From CF-46 sp042408445 (GTDB lineage: Bacteria; Chloroflexota; Limnocylindria; Limnocylindrales; CSP1-4): a stretch of 64,000 nt of DNA. Both the position numbers and the translations under genes were made by a program. The notes under the pieces were generated by a model that worked only from the letters and a program-made list of their open reading frames with translations, was not told the DNA's origin and did no database searches. Numbering within the stretch: the first letter of the stretch is position 1; each line of letters opens with the position of its first letter. Shown piece by piece: positions 1-7,079 of this stretch. The stretch covers positions 1-64,000 of the forward strand of contig JBHORC010000007.1 in assembly GCA_042408445.1 (NCBI GenBank). The letters are read 5' to 3'.

Positions 1-94
1 CTCGCGGTGGGCCGAGCGCCTCGCCGTGGGCCGAGCGCCTCGCCGTGGGCCGAGCGCCTCGCGGTGGCCCGAGCGGCGCGCCGGGGCCGAGCGC
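1..94. repeat. 19-bp GC-rich tandem repeat, about five copies
   Basis: Four 19-bp units lie head to tail at 1-19, 20-38, 39-57 and 58-76, with a degenerate 18-bp fifth unit to 94. Each reads roughly CTCGCSGTGGGCCGAGCGC. The array runs off the left edge, so copy number is unknown. No coding function is evident. Confidence 0.8.
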
Positions 95-168
95 CCCGCC
101 CTGACCCGCCGCCGCTGTTCGATCGCCGCACCCTGACCTGACCCGCCGGCCCAGGCCCGACCGCCCGC

Positions 169-174
169 TACCAT
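169..174 (+). promoter_or_regulatory. -10 element TACCAT for a leaderless start
   Basis: TACCAT is followed by exactly six bases and then the ATG at 181. No Shine-Dalgarno sequence is present. The same spacing recurs at 15697, 37908 and 55278, which supports a leaderless promoter. Confidence 0.45.
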
Positions 175-180
175 CGGCCG

Positions 181-1365
181 ATGGACCACACCGCCGGGCC
201 CATCCTCGAGATCGGGGTGCTGCTGCTCGGCGCCGTCGTCGCCGGCTGGATCGCCCGGCGGATCGGCCTGCCGGCGGTCGTCGGCTACCTCGTCCTCGGG
301 ATCGTCGTCTCACCGTTCACGCCGGGCTACGTCGCCGACCGCGAGCAGCTCCAGCTCCTCGCCGACCTGGGCGTCGTCCTCCTCCTGTTCGAGGTCGGCA
401 TCGAGGTCGACATCCTCCGGATCCGCAGCGAGCAGCGCGGCCTCGTCGTCGCGGCCCCGGTCCAGACGATCGTCTCGACCGTCCTCGCGGGCGGCGTTCT
501 GGCGGTCCTCGGGCTCGCCCCGATCCCGGCGGCCCTGCTCGGTCTGTCGATCGCCCTCTCGTCGTCCGTCGTCATCGTCAACATCACGCGGAGCCGACGC
601 CGGACGACTGATCGGCCGACCGAGGAGGCGCTCCTCGGCTGGAGCGCGCTCCAGGACACGACGGGCGTCGCCATCGCGGCGGTGCTCCTGGCGCTGCTCG
701 GGGAATCGTCCCGGCCGATCGGACTGGCACTGCTCGGTCTCGTCCTGTTCGTCCTGCTTGCGATCGCGGTGGCCCGCCTCCTGCCGACCGTCCTTCGCGC
801 CCTTCGCGCCGAGCACGATCTGTTCCTGATCGTCTCGGTCGCGAGCGGGCTGACGCTGGCGGGCGTCGGATCGGCGGTGTTCGGCGTTCCGCTTGCCCTG
901 GCGGCGTTCGTCGGCGGGCTCGCCGTGACCGAAAGCGCAGAGGCCGCGGAAGCTCGTCGCCGGTTGCTCCCGTTCCGCGACCTGTTCGCCGTGCTGTTCT
1001 TCGTCGCGATCGGGACCCTGATCCAGCCCGAGGCGCTGGCCCGCGGCGCGGGCTGGCTCGCGACGTTCCTCGTCCTGATCGTCGTGGCGAAGGTGGCCGT
1101 CGCCTGGGCGCTCGCGCGGGTGGCCGGGCTGTCGGTCCGGCCGACCCAGCTCGCAGTCGGGCTCGGCCAGGTCGGCGAGTTCTCGTTCGTGTTGGGGTCG
1201 GCGGCGATCGCCGCGGGGGCGATCAGCGAGGAGGTCTACGTCGCGCTGGTCGGTGCCGTCGCGGTGAGCATCGCGGTCAGCACGGTCGTGGTCCGGTTCG
1301 TCGCCGGTGGGGATGGCCGATCACCGTCGGCTCCGATCGGAAGAGAGCCGGCGGCGCCCGCCTGA
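181..1365 (+). CDS. Kef-type cation:proton antiporter (CPA2 family), membrane domain only
   Basis: This 394-residue protein is hydrophobic throughout, with about 11-12 predicted membrane segments, and matches the sodium/proton exchanger fold of the CPA2 (KefB/KefC-like) family. The N-terminal part carries the family pattern of a GLPAVVGYLVLGI helix followed by the LLLFEVGIEVD segment. It would exchange K+ or Na+ for protons across the cytoplasmic membrane. Length stops at the membrane domain: the C-terminal TrkA-N/RCK nucleotide-binding domain of KefB/KefC is absent, so gating by nucleotides or glutathione adducts is not expected. The ATG is preceded by TACCAT and six bases, suggesting a leaderless transcript. 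It stands alone; the next gene is 750 bases away. Ion specificity cannot be read from the sequence. Confidence 0.85.
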   Translation: MDHTAGPILEIGVLLLGAVVAGWIARRIGLPAVVGYLVLGIVVSPFTPGYVADREQLQLLADLGVVLLLFEVGIEVDILRIRSEQRGLVVAAPVQTIVSTVLAGGVLAVLGLAPIPAALLGLSIALSSSVVIVNITRSRRRTTDRPTEEALLGWSALQDTTGVAIAAVLLALLGESSRPIGLALLGLVLFVLLAIAVARLLPTVLRALRAEHDLFLIVSVASGLTLAGVGSAVFGVPLALAAFVGGLAVTESAEAAEARRRLLPFRDLFAVLFFVAIGTLIQPEALARGAGWLATFLVLIVVAKVAVAWALARVAGLSVRPTQLAVGLGQVGEFSFVLGSAAIAAGAISEEVYVALVGAVAVSIAVSTVVVRFVAGGDGRSPSAPIGREPAAPA

Positions 1366-2014
1366 TCGTTCGTCGCGGGACGTCAACTTGATCACACAAT
1401 CGCCGCCGGACTGCTGGCAGGAATTCACGGCCGAATCTCGTCGTCTCCGCACCCGCTGTTAGCAGTCGCACGCTAACTCCGATGCTCAAAAGCGTCGCTC
1501 ACGCAAGCGCTCGCCGCCGCAGCCGATCCAACAGTCTCCGGGTGACTGTTTGAGCACCTGGAGCGCGGACCGCTTCACGCCCGCGCCCGGTGAACGCGCG
1601 CGCACGTCGAACGCGCGCGCACGTCGCGCCAAACCCTGTGCGCCTTCCAAGCGCGGTTCCGCGGCGAACGAGCGTGATCGGGCACGACTTCCCGCACCCG
1701 ATGTCGATCTGAGCGATGAGCCGTGCACGTTCATCCCGGTATCGCGCTTGTCACGCGCGCCCGCTCGCGGGGGTCGCGGTACCGCGCGACTCGCGTGGGC
1801 AGCGGTTCCGGCCGACTCGCGGCCGCTCGCGCGCGCAGCGGTTCCGGGCCACGCGCCCGCTCGCGCGGCAGCGGTTCCGGGCGACGCGCGGCCGCTTCCG
1901 GGCGACACGCCGCCGCTCGCGCACGCAGCGGTTCCCGGGCGACCGGAGCGTGGCTTCGGCTGGCCGGCCCGCCAACCCGGGACCCCCCTTGAGCGGCAAA
2001 GGTTTCGAAACAGT
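1366..2014. other. Non-coding spacer, GC-rich and repetitive
   Basis: No convincing gene is present. Open frames here on both strands are rich in Arg, Ala and Pro and have no recognisable domain. The left part (1380-1480) is less GC-rich. The right part holds the degenerate repeat annotated at 1766-1945. The promoter of the heat-shock operon begins at the right edge. Confidence 0.6.
1766..1945. repeat. Degenerate 33-34 bp tandem repeat
   Basis: The core GCAGCGGTTCC begins at 1799, 1833, 1866 and 1923 (steps of 34, 33 and 57), with degenerate partial units between. Flanking CGCGCGAC and GCCGCTCGCGC blocks recur. It ends about 70 bp upstream of the heat-shock promoter. Confidence 0.65.
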
Positions 2015-2044
2015 CTTGACAACGCCGTTGTCAGGGTTCTAGCC
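2002..2044 (+). promoter_or_regulatory. Heat-shock promoter with HAIR-like HspR operator
   Basis: A consensus -35 TTGACA (2016-2021) is followed after 17 bases by a weak -10, CTAGCC (2039-2044). The -35 sits inside an inverted repeat, CTTGACA-N7-TGTCAGG (2015-2035). Its 7-base arms and 7-base spacer match the architecture of the actinobacterial HAIR element bound by HspR (CTTGAGT-N7-ACTCAAG), and six of seven arm bases are symmetric. A perfect palindrome GTTTCGAAAC lies just upstream (2002-2011), and a lone CTTGAG half-site at 1988-1993. A repressor here would block RNA polymerase directly. hspR is the second gene of the operon, so autoregulation is expected. Confidence 0.65.
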
Positions 2045-2097
2045 TTCTCGGTATCCACCAGCGGGGCCCGTTCACGGCCCCTTCGAGACCATTCACC

Positions 2098-2104
2098 AAG
2101 GAGG
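2098..2104 (+). promoter_or_regulatory. Strong Shine-Dalgarno site of hsp20
   Basis: AAGGAGG lies eight bases before the ATG at 2113. It is one of the strongest ribosome sites in the window and fixes the start of hsp20. Confidence 0.85.
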
Positions 2105-2112
2105 TTCACGAG

Positions 2113-2757
2113 ATGACGATCGTGCGCCGACCCTCCCCGTTCGGGGAGCTGATGTCGCTTCGCTCGGCGATGGACCGGCTGTTCGAGGACAGCTTCGTCC
2201 GTCACCCGTTCGCTGGCGGCCTGGACCAGCTGACCACCCTTCCGCTGGACGTCACGAGCACCGCTGATGCGCTCGTCGTCGAGGCGGCCATGCCCGGCAT
2301 CAAGCCGGAGGACGTCGAGATCACCGTCGAGAACGGCACCCTGTCGATCCGCGGCGAGATGCGCCAGGAGCGGCGGGAAGGCGAGGGCGAGAGCCTCGTG
2401 TCGGAGATCCGTCGCAGCTCGGTCAGCCGGACGGTGAGCCTGCCGTCGGGCCTCGAGCCGGACAAGGCCACGGCCTCGTTCGAGCACGGCATGTTGAAGC
2501 TCCGCATCCCGCAGGCCGAAGAGGTCAAGCCGCGCCAGATCCGGATCACGCCGACCGTCGAAGGTTCGGCGACGAACCGGAGTGACGCGCAGCTCAACGG
2601 CCACGGCGCCGGCGAGTCCACGTCGGACACGACCGCGGTCGGGGCCGGTGCGGGCAGCGGAGCCAGCGGTAGCGGAGCGAGCGGCAGCGGAGCCAGCGGC
2701 ACCGGCACAACCCGGACCACGGGCAACACCGGCAACACCGGAACCGCAGGAGCCTGA
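2113..2757 (+). CDS. Small heat-shock protein, Hsp20/alpha-crystallin family
   Basis: This 214-residue protein has the alpha-crystallin domain at about residues 35-145. It includes the LPLDVTSTADALVVEAAMPG beta strands, the region after it typical of class A small heat-shock proteins, and a C-terminal IRI (I-x-I) motif used for oligomer docking. It is an ATP-independent holdase that keeps unfolding proteins soluble. The last 60 residues are an unusual low-complexity tail of Gly, Ser, Ala and Thr (GASGSGASG units, then TGNTGNT units), roughly 50 residues longer than the family norm. It is the first gene of the hsp20-hspR-lon-cbpA-clpB block and follows an HspR-type operator. Confidence 0.93.
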   Translation: MTIVRRPSPFGELMSLRSAMDRLFEDSFVRHPFAGGLDQLTTLPLDVTSTADALVVEAAMPGIKPEDVEITVENGTLSIRGEMRQERREGEGESLVSEIRRSSVSRTVSLPSGLEPDKATASFEHGMLKLRIPQAEEVKPRQIRITPTVEGSATNRSDAQLNGHGAGESTSDTTAVGAGAGSGASGSGASGSGASGTGTTRTTGNTGNTGTAGA

Positions 2758-2762
2758 ACCAG

Positions 2763-3167
2763 ATGGCCGAGCGGATCGAGCGCGACTCGCGTCGCCCGGT
2801 CTACGTGATCAGCGTCGCGGCGAGCATCGTCGCGGCGCACCCGCGGACCCTCCGGATCTATGAGGACGAAGGTCTGATCTGTCCGGCGAGGACGCCGACC
2901 AACATCCGACTCTACAGCGACGAGGACATCCGTCGAATCACCTGGATCCGCCACCTGACCCGCGAGCGAGGCGTGAACCTCGCCGGCATCCGGCTCCTGT
3001 TCGAGTTGGAGGAGCGGCTCGGGGCCCGGATCCTCGAAGCCCTCTACGACGAAGGCACACGCAACGCAGCCAAGGCGGCGAATGCCGCGAAGGCCGCGGA
3101 TGCCGAAGCCACCAGCCGACGATCCCGGGCGACCTCCCCGACGGAGGCCAGCCCGGACGATCGGTGA
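2763..3167 (+). CDS. hspR: HspR-like MerR-family heat-shock repressor
   Basis: This 134-residue regulator has an N-terminal MerR winged-helix domain. It opens with YVISVAASIVAAHPRTLRIY and continues with DEGLICPART and RLYSDEDIRRI, the pattern of HspR rather than of metal- or drug-sensing MerR proteins. It lacks an effector domain, ending in an Ala/Lys-rich stretch (NAAKAANAAKAAD). In actinobacteria HspR represses dnaK, clpB and lon with DnaK as co-repressor. Here it sits between hsp20 and lon, five bases after hsp20, with clpB downstream, so it most likely controls this operon through the inverted repeat at 2015-2035. dnaK is not in the window. Confidence 0.88.
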   Translation: MAERIERDSRRPVYVISVAASIVAAHPRTLRIYEDEGLICPARTPTNIRLYSDEDIRRITWIRHLTRERGVNLAGIRLLFELEERLGARILEALYDEGTRNAAKAANAAKAADAEATSRRSRATSPTEASPDDR

Positions 3168-3245
3168 CCGGAAACCACCCGAACCCCTACTTCCCGAGCC
3201 GCCTCACGAGGGCGGAAGATCACGAGACCTTCACAGGAGAACCCG

Positions 3246-5765
3246 ATGGCCAAGCGCCCGACTGAACGGGACGATCAGCCGAAGACAACAGAACCCACCG
3301 GCGGTCCGCGCGAGCTGCCGCTCGTCGCCCTCCGCGAGACCGTCATCTTCCCCGAGATGATCGTTCCGCTCCAGGTCGGCCGCGAGAAGTCGGTCAACGC
3401 CCTCAACGCGGCCGTCGCCGAGGGTGGCCCGATCGCGCTCGTCACCCAGCGCCACGCGGAGCAGGAGGACATCGAGTCCGCCGAGGAGCTCTACACCGTC
3501 GGGACACTCGCCAAGATCGCCCAGGTTGTCCAGCTCCAGGACGGCACCGTCCGGGCGATCGTCCAGGGCCAGACCCGGCTTCGCCTGCACGGCTTCGTCT
3601 CGAACGAGCCGTACCTCCGGGCGACCGTCGAGGAGATCCCGGACGCCGAAGGCGCGAGCCTCGAGGTCCAGGCGCTCATGCGGACGGTCCAGGCCCAGAT
3701 CGAGCAGTACGTCGCGAACGGCGCTCCGGTCCCGCCGGAGGCCGCGGTCGCGGCCCGCAACATCACGGAGCCCGGGCTCCTCGCCGACATGGTCGCGTAC
3801 AGCCCGGACATGTCCACGGAGCAGCGTCAGGAGCTGCTGGAGACCGTCGAGGTCACCGAGCGCCTGAAGCTCGTCAGCAACTTCCTCGCCCGCCAGATCG
3901 AGATCCTCGAGCTGAAGGGCCGGATCCAGAGCGAAGTCAAGTCCGAGATGGACAAGACGCAGCGGGAGTACATCCTCCGCGAGCAGCTCAAGGCGATCCA
4001 GCGCGAGCTCGGCGAGGACGATCCGCAGCAGGCGGAGATCAACGAGCTGCGCGACAAGGTCGAAGCGGCCGGCATGCCGGACGAGATCAAGGCCCGCGCG
4101 GTCAAGGAGATCGACCGGATGAGCCGGATTCCGTCCGCCTCTCCCGAGGTCGGCGTGATCCGCACCTACGTCGACTGGCTCGTCGGCCTGCCGTGGAACG
4201 TCGCGACGGACGATCAGCTCGACATCAAGGAGGCCGCCCGGATCCTCGACGAGGACCACTACGGCCTGGAGAAGATCAAGGAGCGGATCCTCGAGTACCT
4301 CGCGGTCCGCACCCTCGCGGACGAGATCCGCAGCCCGATCCTCGCGTTCGTCGGACCGCCCGGCGTCGGCAAGACGTCGCTCGGCAAGTCGATCGCGCGG
4401 GCGATGGGTCGCAAGTTCGTCCGGATGAGCCTCGGCGGCATCCACGACGAGGCCGAGATCCGTGGCCATCGGCGCACCTACATCGGGGCGCTGCCCGGTC
4501 GGATCATCCAGAACATCAAGACGGCCGGCTCGAACAATCCGGTCTTCATGCTCGACGAGGTCGACAAGATCGGCATGGACTTCCGGGGTGACCCGTCGTC
4601 CGCGCTCCTCGAGGTCCTCGATCCGGAGCAGAACAACTCATTCCAGGACAACTACCTGGAGGTGCCGTTCGACCTGAGCAAGGTGCTCTTCGTCGCCACG
4701 GCCAACCTCCTCGACCCGATCCCGGCGGCGCTCCGCGACCGGATGGAGATCGTCCAGCTGCCCGGCTACACCGAGCAGGAGAAGATCGAGATCGGCAAGC
4801 GGTTCCTCATCCCCAAGCAGATGAAGAACCACGGTCTCACCGCCAAGCACGTCGAGATCCCCGGCGAGACGATGGTCGAGCTCGTCCGCTCGTACACCCA
4901 CGAGGCGGGCGTCCGGAACCTCGAGCGCGAGATCGCGAACGTCATGCGGAAGGTCGCCCGGCAGGTCGCCGAGGGCCGGAAGCGGAAGACGACGGTCGAC
5001 CTCAAGAAGCTGCACGAGTACCTCGGTCCGCCGCGGTTCGAGTATGGCGAGCTCGAGGCCGAGGACCAGACCGGGTCGGCGACCGGCCTCGTCGTGACCG
5101 AGGTGGGCGGCGATGTCGTCGCGATCGAAGTCACGAAGATGGAAGGCAAGGAGGACTTCATCCTCACCGGCCAGCTCGGCGAGGTCATGCGCGAGTCCGC
5201 TCGGGCTGGGCTGTCCTGGACGCGAGCCCACGCTCGTGAGCTCGGCATCCCGCGCGAGACGTTCGAGAAGAACACGCTTCACATCCACGTGCCGGCAGGC
5301 GGCATCCCCAAGGACGGGCCTTCGGCGGGCATCACGATGGCGCTTGCCATCGTCAGCGCCCTCACCGGGATCCCGGTCCGCAAGGACGTCGCGATGACCG
5401 GGGAGATCACCCTCCGCGGTCGGGTCCTCCCGATCGGCGGGCTGAAGAGCAAGATCCTCGCCGCCCACCTCGCTGGGGCGAAGATGATCATCCTCCCCCG
5501 CAAGAACGAGAAGGACCTCCGGGACATCCCCGAGGAGATCCGGAAGAGCATGAAGCTCGTCCTCGTCGACTCGATGGACCAGGTCCTCGAGGCAGGGCTC
5601 CGGCGGAAGCCGAAGGCCCTCGTCGTCGAGGAGCCGCCGAAGGTCGTCAAGCCCGGCGACGCGCCGTCCGAGGACCCCGAGCGGCAGGATCGCGTCCGTC
5701 GGACGCCGTTCCCGCCGACGGACCAGACGCCCGTCGTCGTGCAGGACATCCGCAACAACCGCTGA
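3246..5765 (+). CDS. lon: ATP-dependent Lon protease
   Basis: This is a full-length 839-residue LonA. It has the N-terminal LON substrate-binding domain (about 20-215), a coiled region, the AAA+ module with Walker A GPPGVGKTS (from residue 370) and Walker B FMLDEVDKI, and a C-terminal serine-lysine protease domain. The catalytic dyad is visible as Ser693 in KDGPSAG and Lys736 in GGLKSK, 43 residues apart as in E. coli Lon. It degrades misfolded and regulatory proteins in the cytosol. An AGGAGA site precedes the ATG. Placement after hspR suggests HspR control, as reported for lon in Streptomyces. Confidence 0.97.
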   Translation: MAKRPTERDDQPKTTEPTGGPRELPLVALRETVIFPEMIVPLQVGREKSVNALNAAVAEGGPIALVTQRHAEQEDIESAEELYTVGTLAKIAQVVQLQDGTVRAIVQGQTRLRLHGFVSNEPYLRATVEEIPDAEGASLEVQALMRTVQAQIEQYVANGAPVPPEAAVAARNITEPGLLADMVAYSPDMSTEQRQELLETVEVTERLKLVSNFLARQIEILELKGRIQSEVKSEMDKTQREYILREQLKAIQRELGEDDPQQAEINELRDKVEAAGMPDEIKARAVKEIDRMSRIPSASPEVGVIRTYVDWLVGLPWNVATDDQLDIKEAARILDEDHYGLEKIKERILEYLAVRTLADEIRSPILAFVGPPGVGKTSLGKSIARAMGRKFVRMSLGGIHDEAEIRGHRRTYIGALPGRIIQNIKTAGSNNPVFMLDEVDKIGMDFRGDPSSALLEVLDPEQNNSFQDNYLEVPFDLSKVLFVATANLLDPIPAALRDRMEIVQLPGYTEQEKIEIGKRFLIPKQMKNHGLTAKHVEIPGETMVELVRSYTHEAGVRNLEREIANVMRKVARQVAEGRKRKTTVDLKKLHEYLGPPRFEYGELEAEDQTGSATGLVVTEVGGDVVAIEVTKMEGKEDFILTGQLGEVMRESARAGLSWTRAHARELGIPRETFEKNTLHIHVPAGGIPKDGPSAGITMALAIVSALTGIPVRKDVAMTGEITLRGRVLPIGGLKSKILAAHLAGAKMIILPRKNEKDLRDIPEEIRKSMKLVLVDSMDQVLEAGLRRKPKALVVEEPPKVVKPGDAPSEDPERQDRVRRTPFPPTDQTPVVVQDIRNNR

Positions 5766-5778
5766 ACGAGGATCGATC

Positions 5779-5807
5779 GCCGGAGCGGGCAACGTGTCCG
5801 CTCCGGC
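5779..5807 (+). terminator. Hairpin between lon and cbpA
   Basis: A perfect 10-bp stem, GCCGGAGCGG/CCGCTCCGGC, closes a 9-base loop in the 63-bp gap. There is no U tract, so it may be an attenuating or mRNA-stabilising hairpin rather than a full terminator. Confidence 0.5.
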
Positions 5808-5828
5808 GGCACCCTCAGAGTCCCTGAC

Positions 5829-6965
5829 ATGGACTACCAGGACTACTACCAGACACTCGGGGTCCCGCGAACCGCCAGCCAGGCCGAGATCAAGAAGGCC
5901 TTCCGCAAGCTCGCGCGCGAGAACCACCCCGACAAGAAGCCCGGCGACCAGACCGCCGAGCGGCGCTTCAAGGCGGTCAACGAGGCCCACGCGGTCCTCT
6001 CGGATCCGGACAAGCGCAAGAAGTACGACCGCCTCGGCAAGGACTGGGAGGCGTACGCCCGGGCGGGCGTCGATCCCGATGCGGCCGGCGGGCCCTTCGG
6101 CGGCCGTGGCCCGTTCGCGGGCGGAGCGGCCGGCGGGGGCAGCACGAGCGGCCGCGGTGGCGGCATCCGCTACGAATTCCGATCGAATGGTGATCCGGGC
6201 GAGTTCTCGGACTTCTTCCGCGTCTTCTTCGGCGGCGACGCGGACGAATCCACCAGCGGCGGCGGCACCCGGTCGGGACGCCGCCGGACCGCCGCGGGCC
6301 CGTCGTTCGAGGACATCCTCGCGGGGATGGGCCTCAACGGCACGGGCTCAGGGTCCGGCGCCGGCGCAGCCGGCGGACCCTCCGGCGCGCCGGGAGCATC
6401 CGGCGGAGGGCGGGCCGGCGGCGCCGGCCGTGGCGGCACGGCCACCCAGCAGGTCGCCGGCGCCACGGCCGAGGCGATCGCCGAGATCGACCTCGAAGAG
6501 GCGTTCCACGGCACGACCCGCCGGGTGGAGGTCGACGGCCGGCGGCTCGACGTGACGATCCCGCGCGGCGCGGAGGACGGCACGAACATCCGCCTCACCG
6601 GCCAGGGGCCGCACGGCGGCGACCTCATCGTCCGGACCCGCATCCGGCCGCATCCCGTGTTCACGAGGACGGGCGCGGACCTCGAGCGCGAGCTGCCGCT
6701 GCGCCTCGGCGAGGCGTTGCTCGGCGCCGAGGTGCCGGTCGCGACGCTGAAGGGCCGCGTGCTCCTCCGGATCCCCGCCGGCACCCAGAACGGCCACCGG
6801 TTCCGGCTGAAGGGCCAGGGCATGCCCCGCCTGCGCGGCGAGGGTCACGGCGACCTCTACGCCCGGGCGCGGGTGGTGCTGCCGACGGATCTCGACGCGG
6901 AGGCCGAGGCCGCGGCACGAGCCTTCGTCGAGAAGGCCGACCAACCGGACCCCCGAACCACATGA
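5829..6965 (+). CDS. DnaJ-type co-chaperone without zinc finger (CbpA-like)
   Basis: The 378-residue protein starts with a J domain (about 1-70) carrying the HPD motif in ENHPDKKPGD, the site that triggers ATP hydrolysis by DnaK. A long Gly-rich linker with many GGG and GAG runs follows (about 75-215). The C-terminal substrate-binding beta domains begin near EIDLEEAFHGTTRRVEV. The four CxxCxGxG zinc repeats of classical DnaJ are absent, so it is a class II, CbpA-like protein. It should deliver clients to DnaK and cooperate with ClpB, encoded next. Its place in the operon fits a heat-shock disaggregation set. Confidence 0.9.
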   Translation: MDYQDYYQTLGVPRTASQAEIKKAFRKLARENHPDKKPGDQTAERRFKAVNEAHAVLSDPDKRKKYDRLGKDWEAYARAGVDPDAAGGPFGGRGPFAGGAAGGGSTSGRGGGIRYEFRSNGDPGEFSDFFRVFFGGDADESTSGGGTRSGRRRTAAGPSFEDILAGMGLNGTGSGSGAGAAGGPSGAPGASGGGRAGGAGRGGTATQQVAGATAEAIAEIDLEEAFHGTTRRVEVDGRRLDVTIPRGAEDGTNIRLTGQGPHGGDLIVRTRIRPHPVFTRTGADLERELPLRLGEALLGAEVPVATLKGRVLLRIPAGTQNGHRFRLKGQGMPRLRGEGHGDLYARARVVLPTDLDAEAEAAARAFVEKADQPDPRTT

Positions 6966-7024
6966 CCAGAGATCTCACCCCGGGCCCGGCCGCCGATCAA
7001 CGGGCGGAACCAGCCCCGAACGAG

Positions 7025-7066
7025 CCCCGAACCCGAACCTGACCCTGACCCCGACCCCGACCCCGA
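7025..7066. repeat. Seven-copy hexanucleotide repeat ahead of clpB
   Basis: Seven tandem units of CCCCGA or close variants (ACCCGA, ACCTGA, CCCTGA) fill the gap just before the GGAG ribosome site (7071-7074) of clpB. The last three units are identical. Copy-number change would alter the leader but not the ribosome site to ATG spacing. Confidence 0.75.
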
Positions 7067-7079
7067 CCCCGGAGAACCG

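Noticed and set aside
1766..1945. Possible CRISPR array
   Set aside because: The repeats are degenerate, the units adjoin without unique spacers, and no cas gene is near.
1550..2116. A 188-codon plus-strand frame before hsp20
   Set aside because: It runs through the degenerate tandem repeat and the heat-shock promoter; its Ala/Arg/Pro content reflects the repeat.
1486..2604. A 372-codon minus-strand frame across hsp20 and the upstream spacer
   Set aside because: No motif, very Arg-rich, and it overlaps a clear Hsp20 gene and its promoter.
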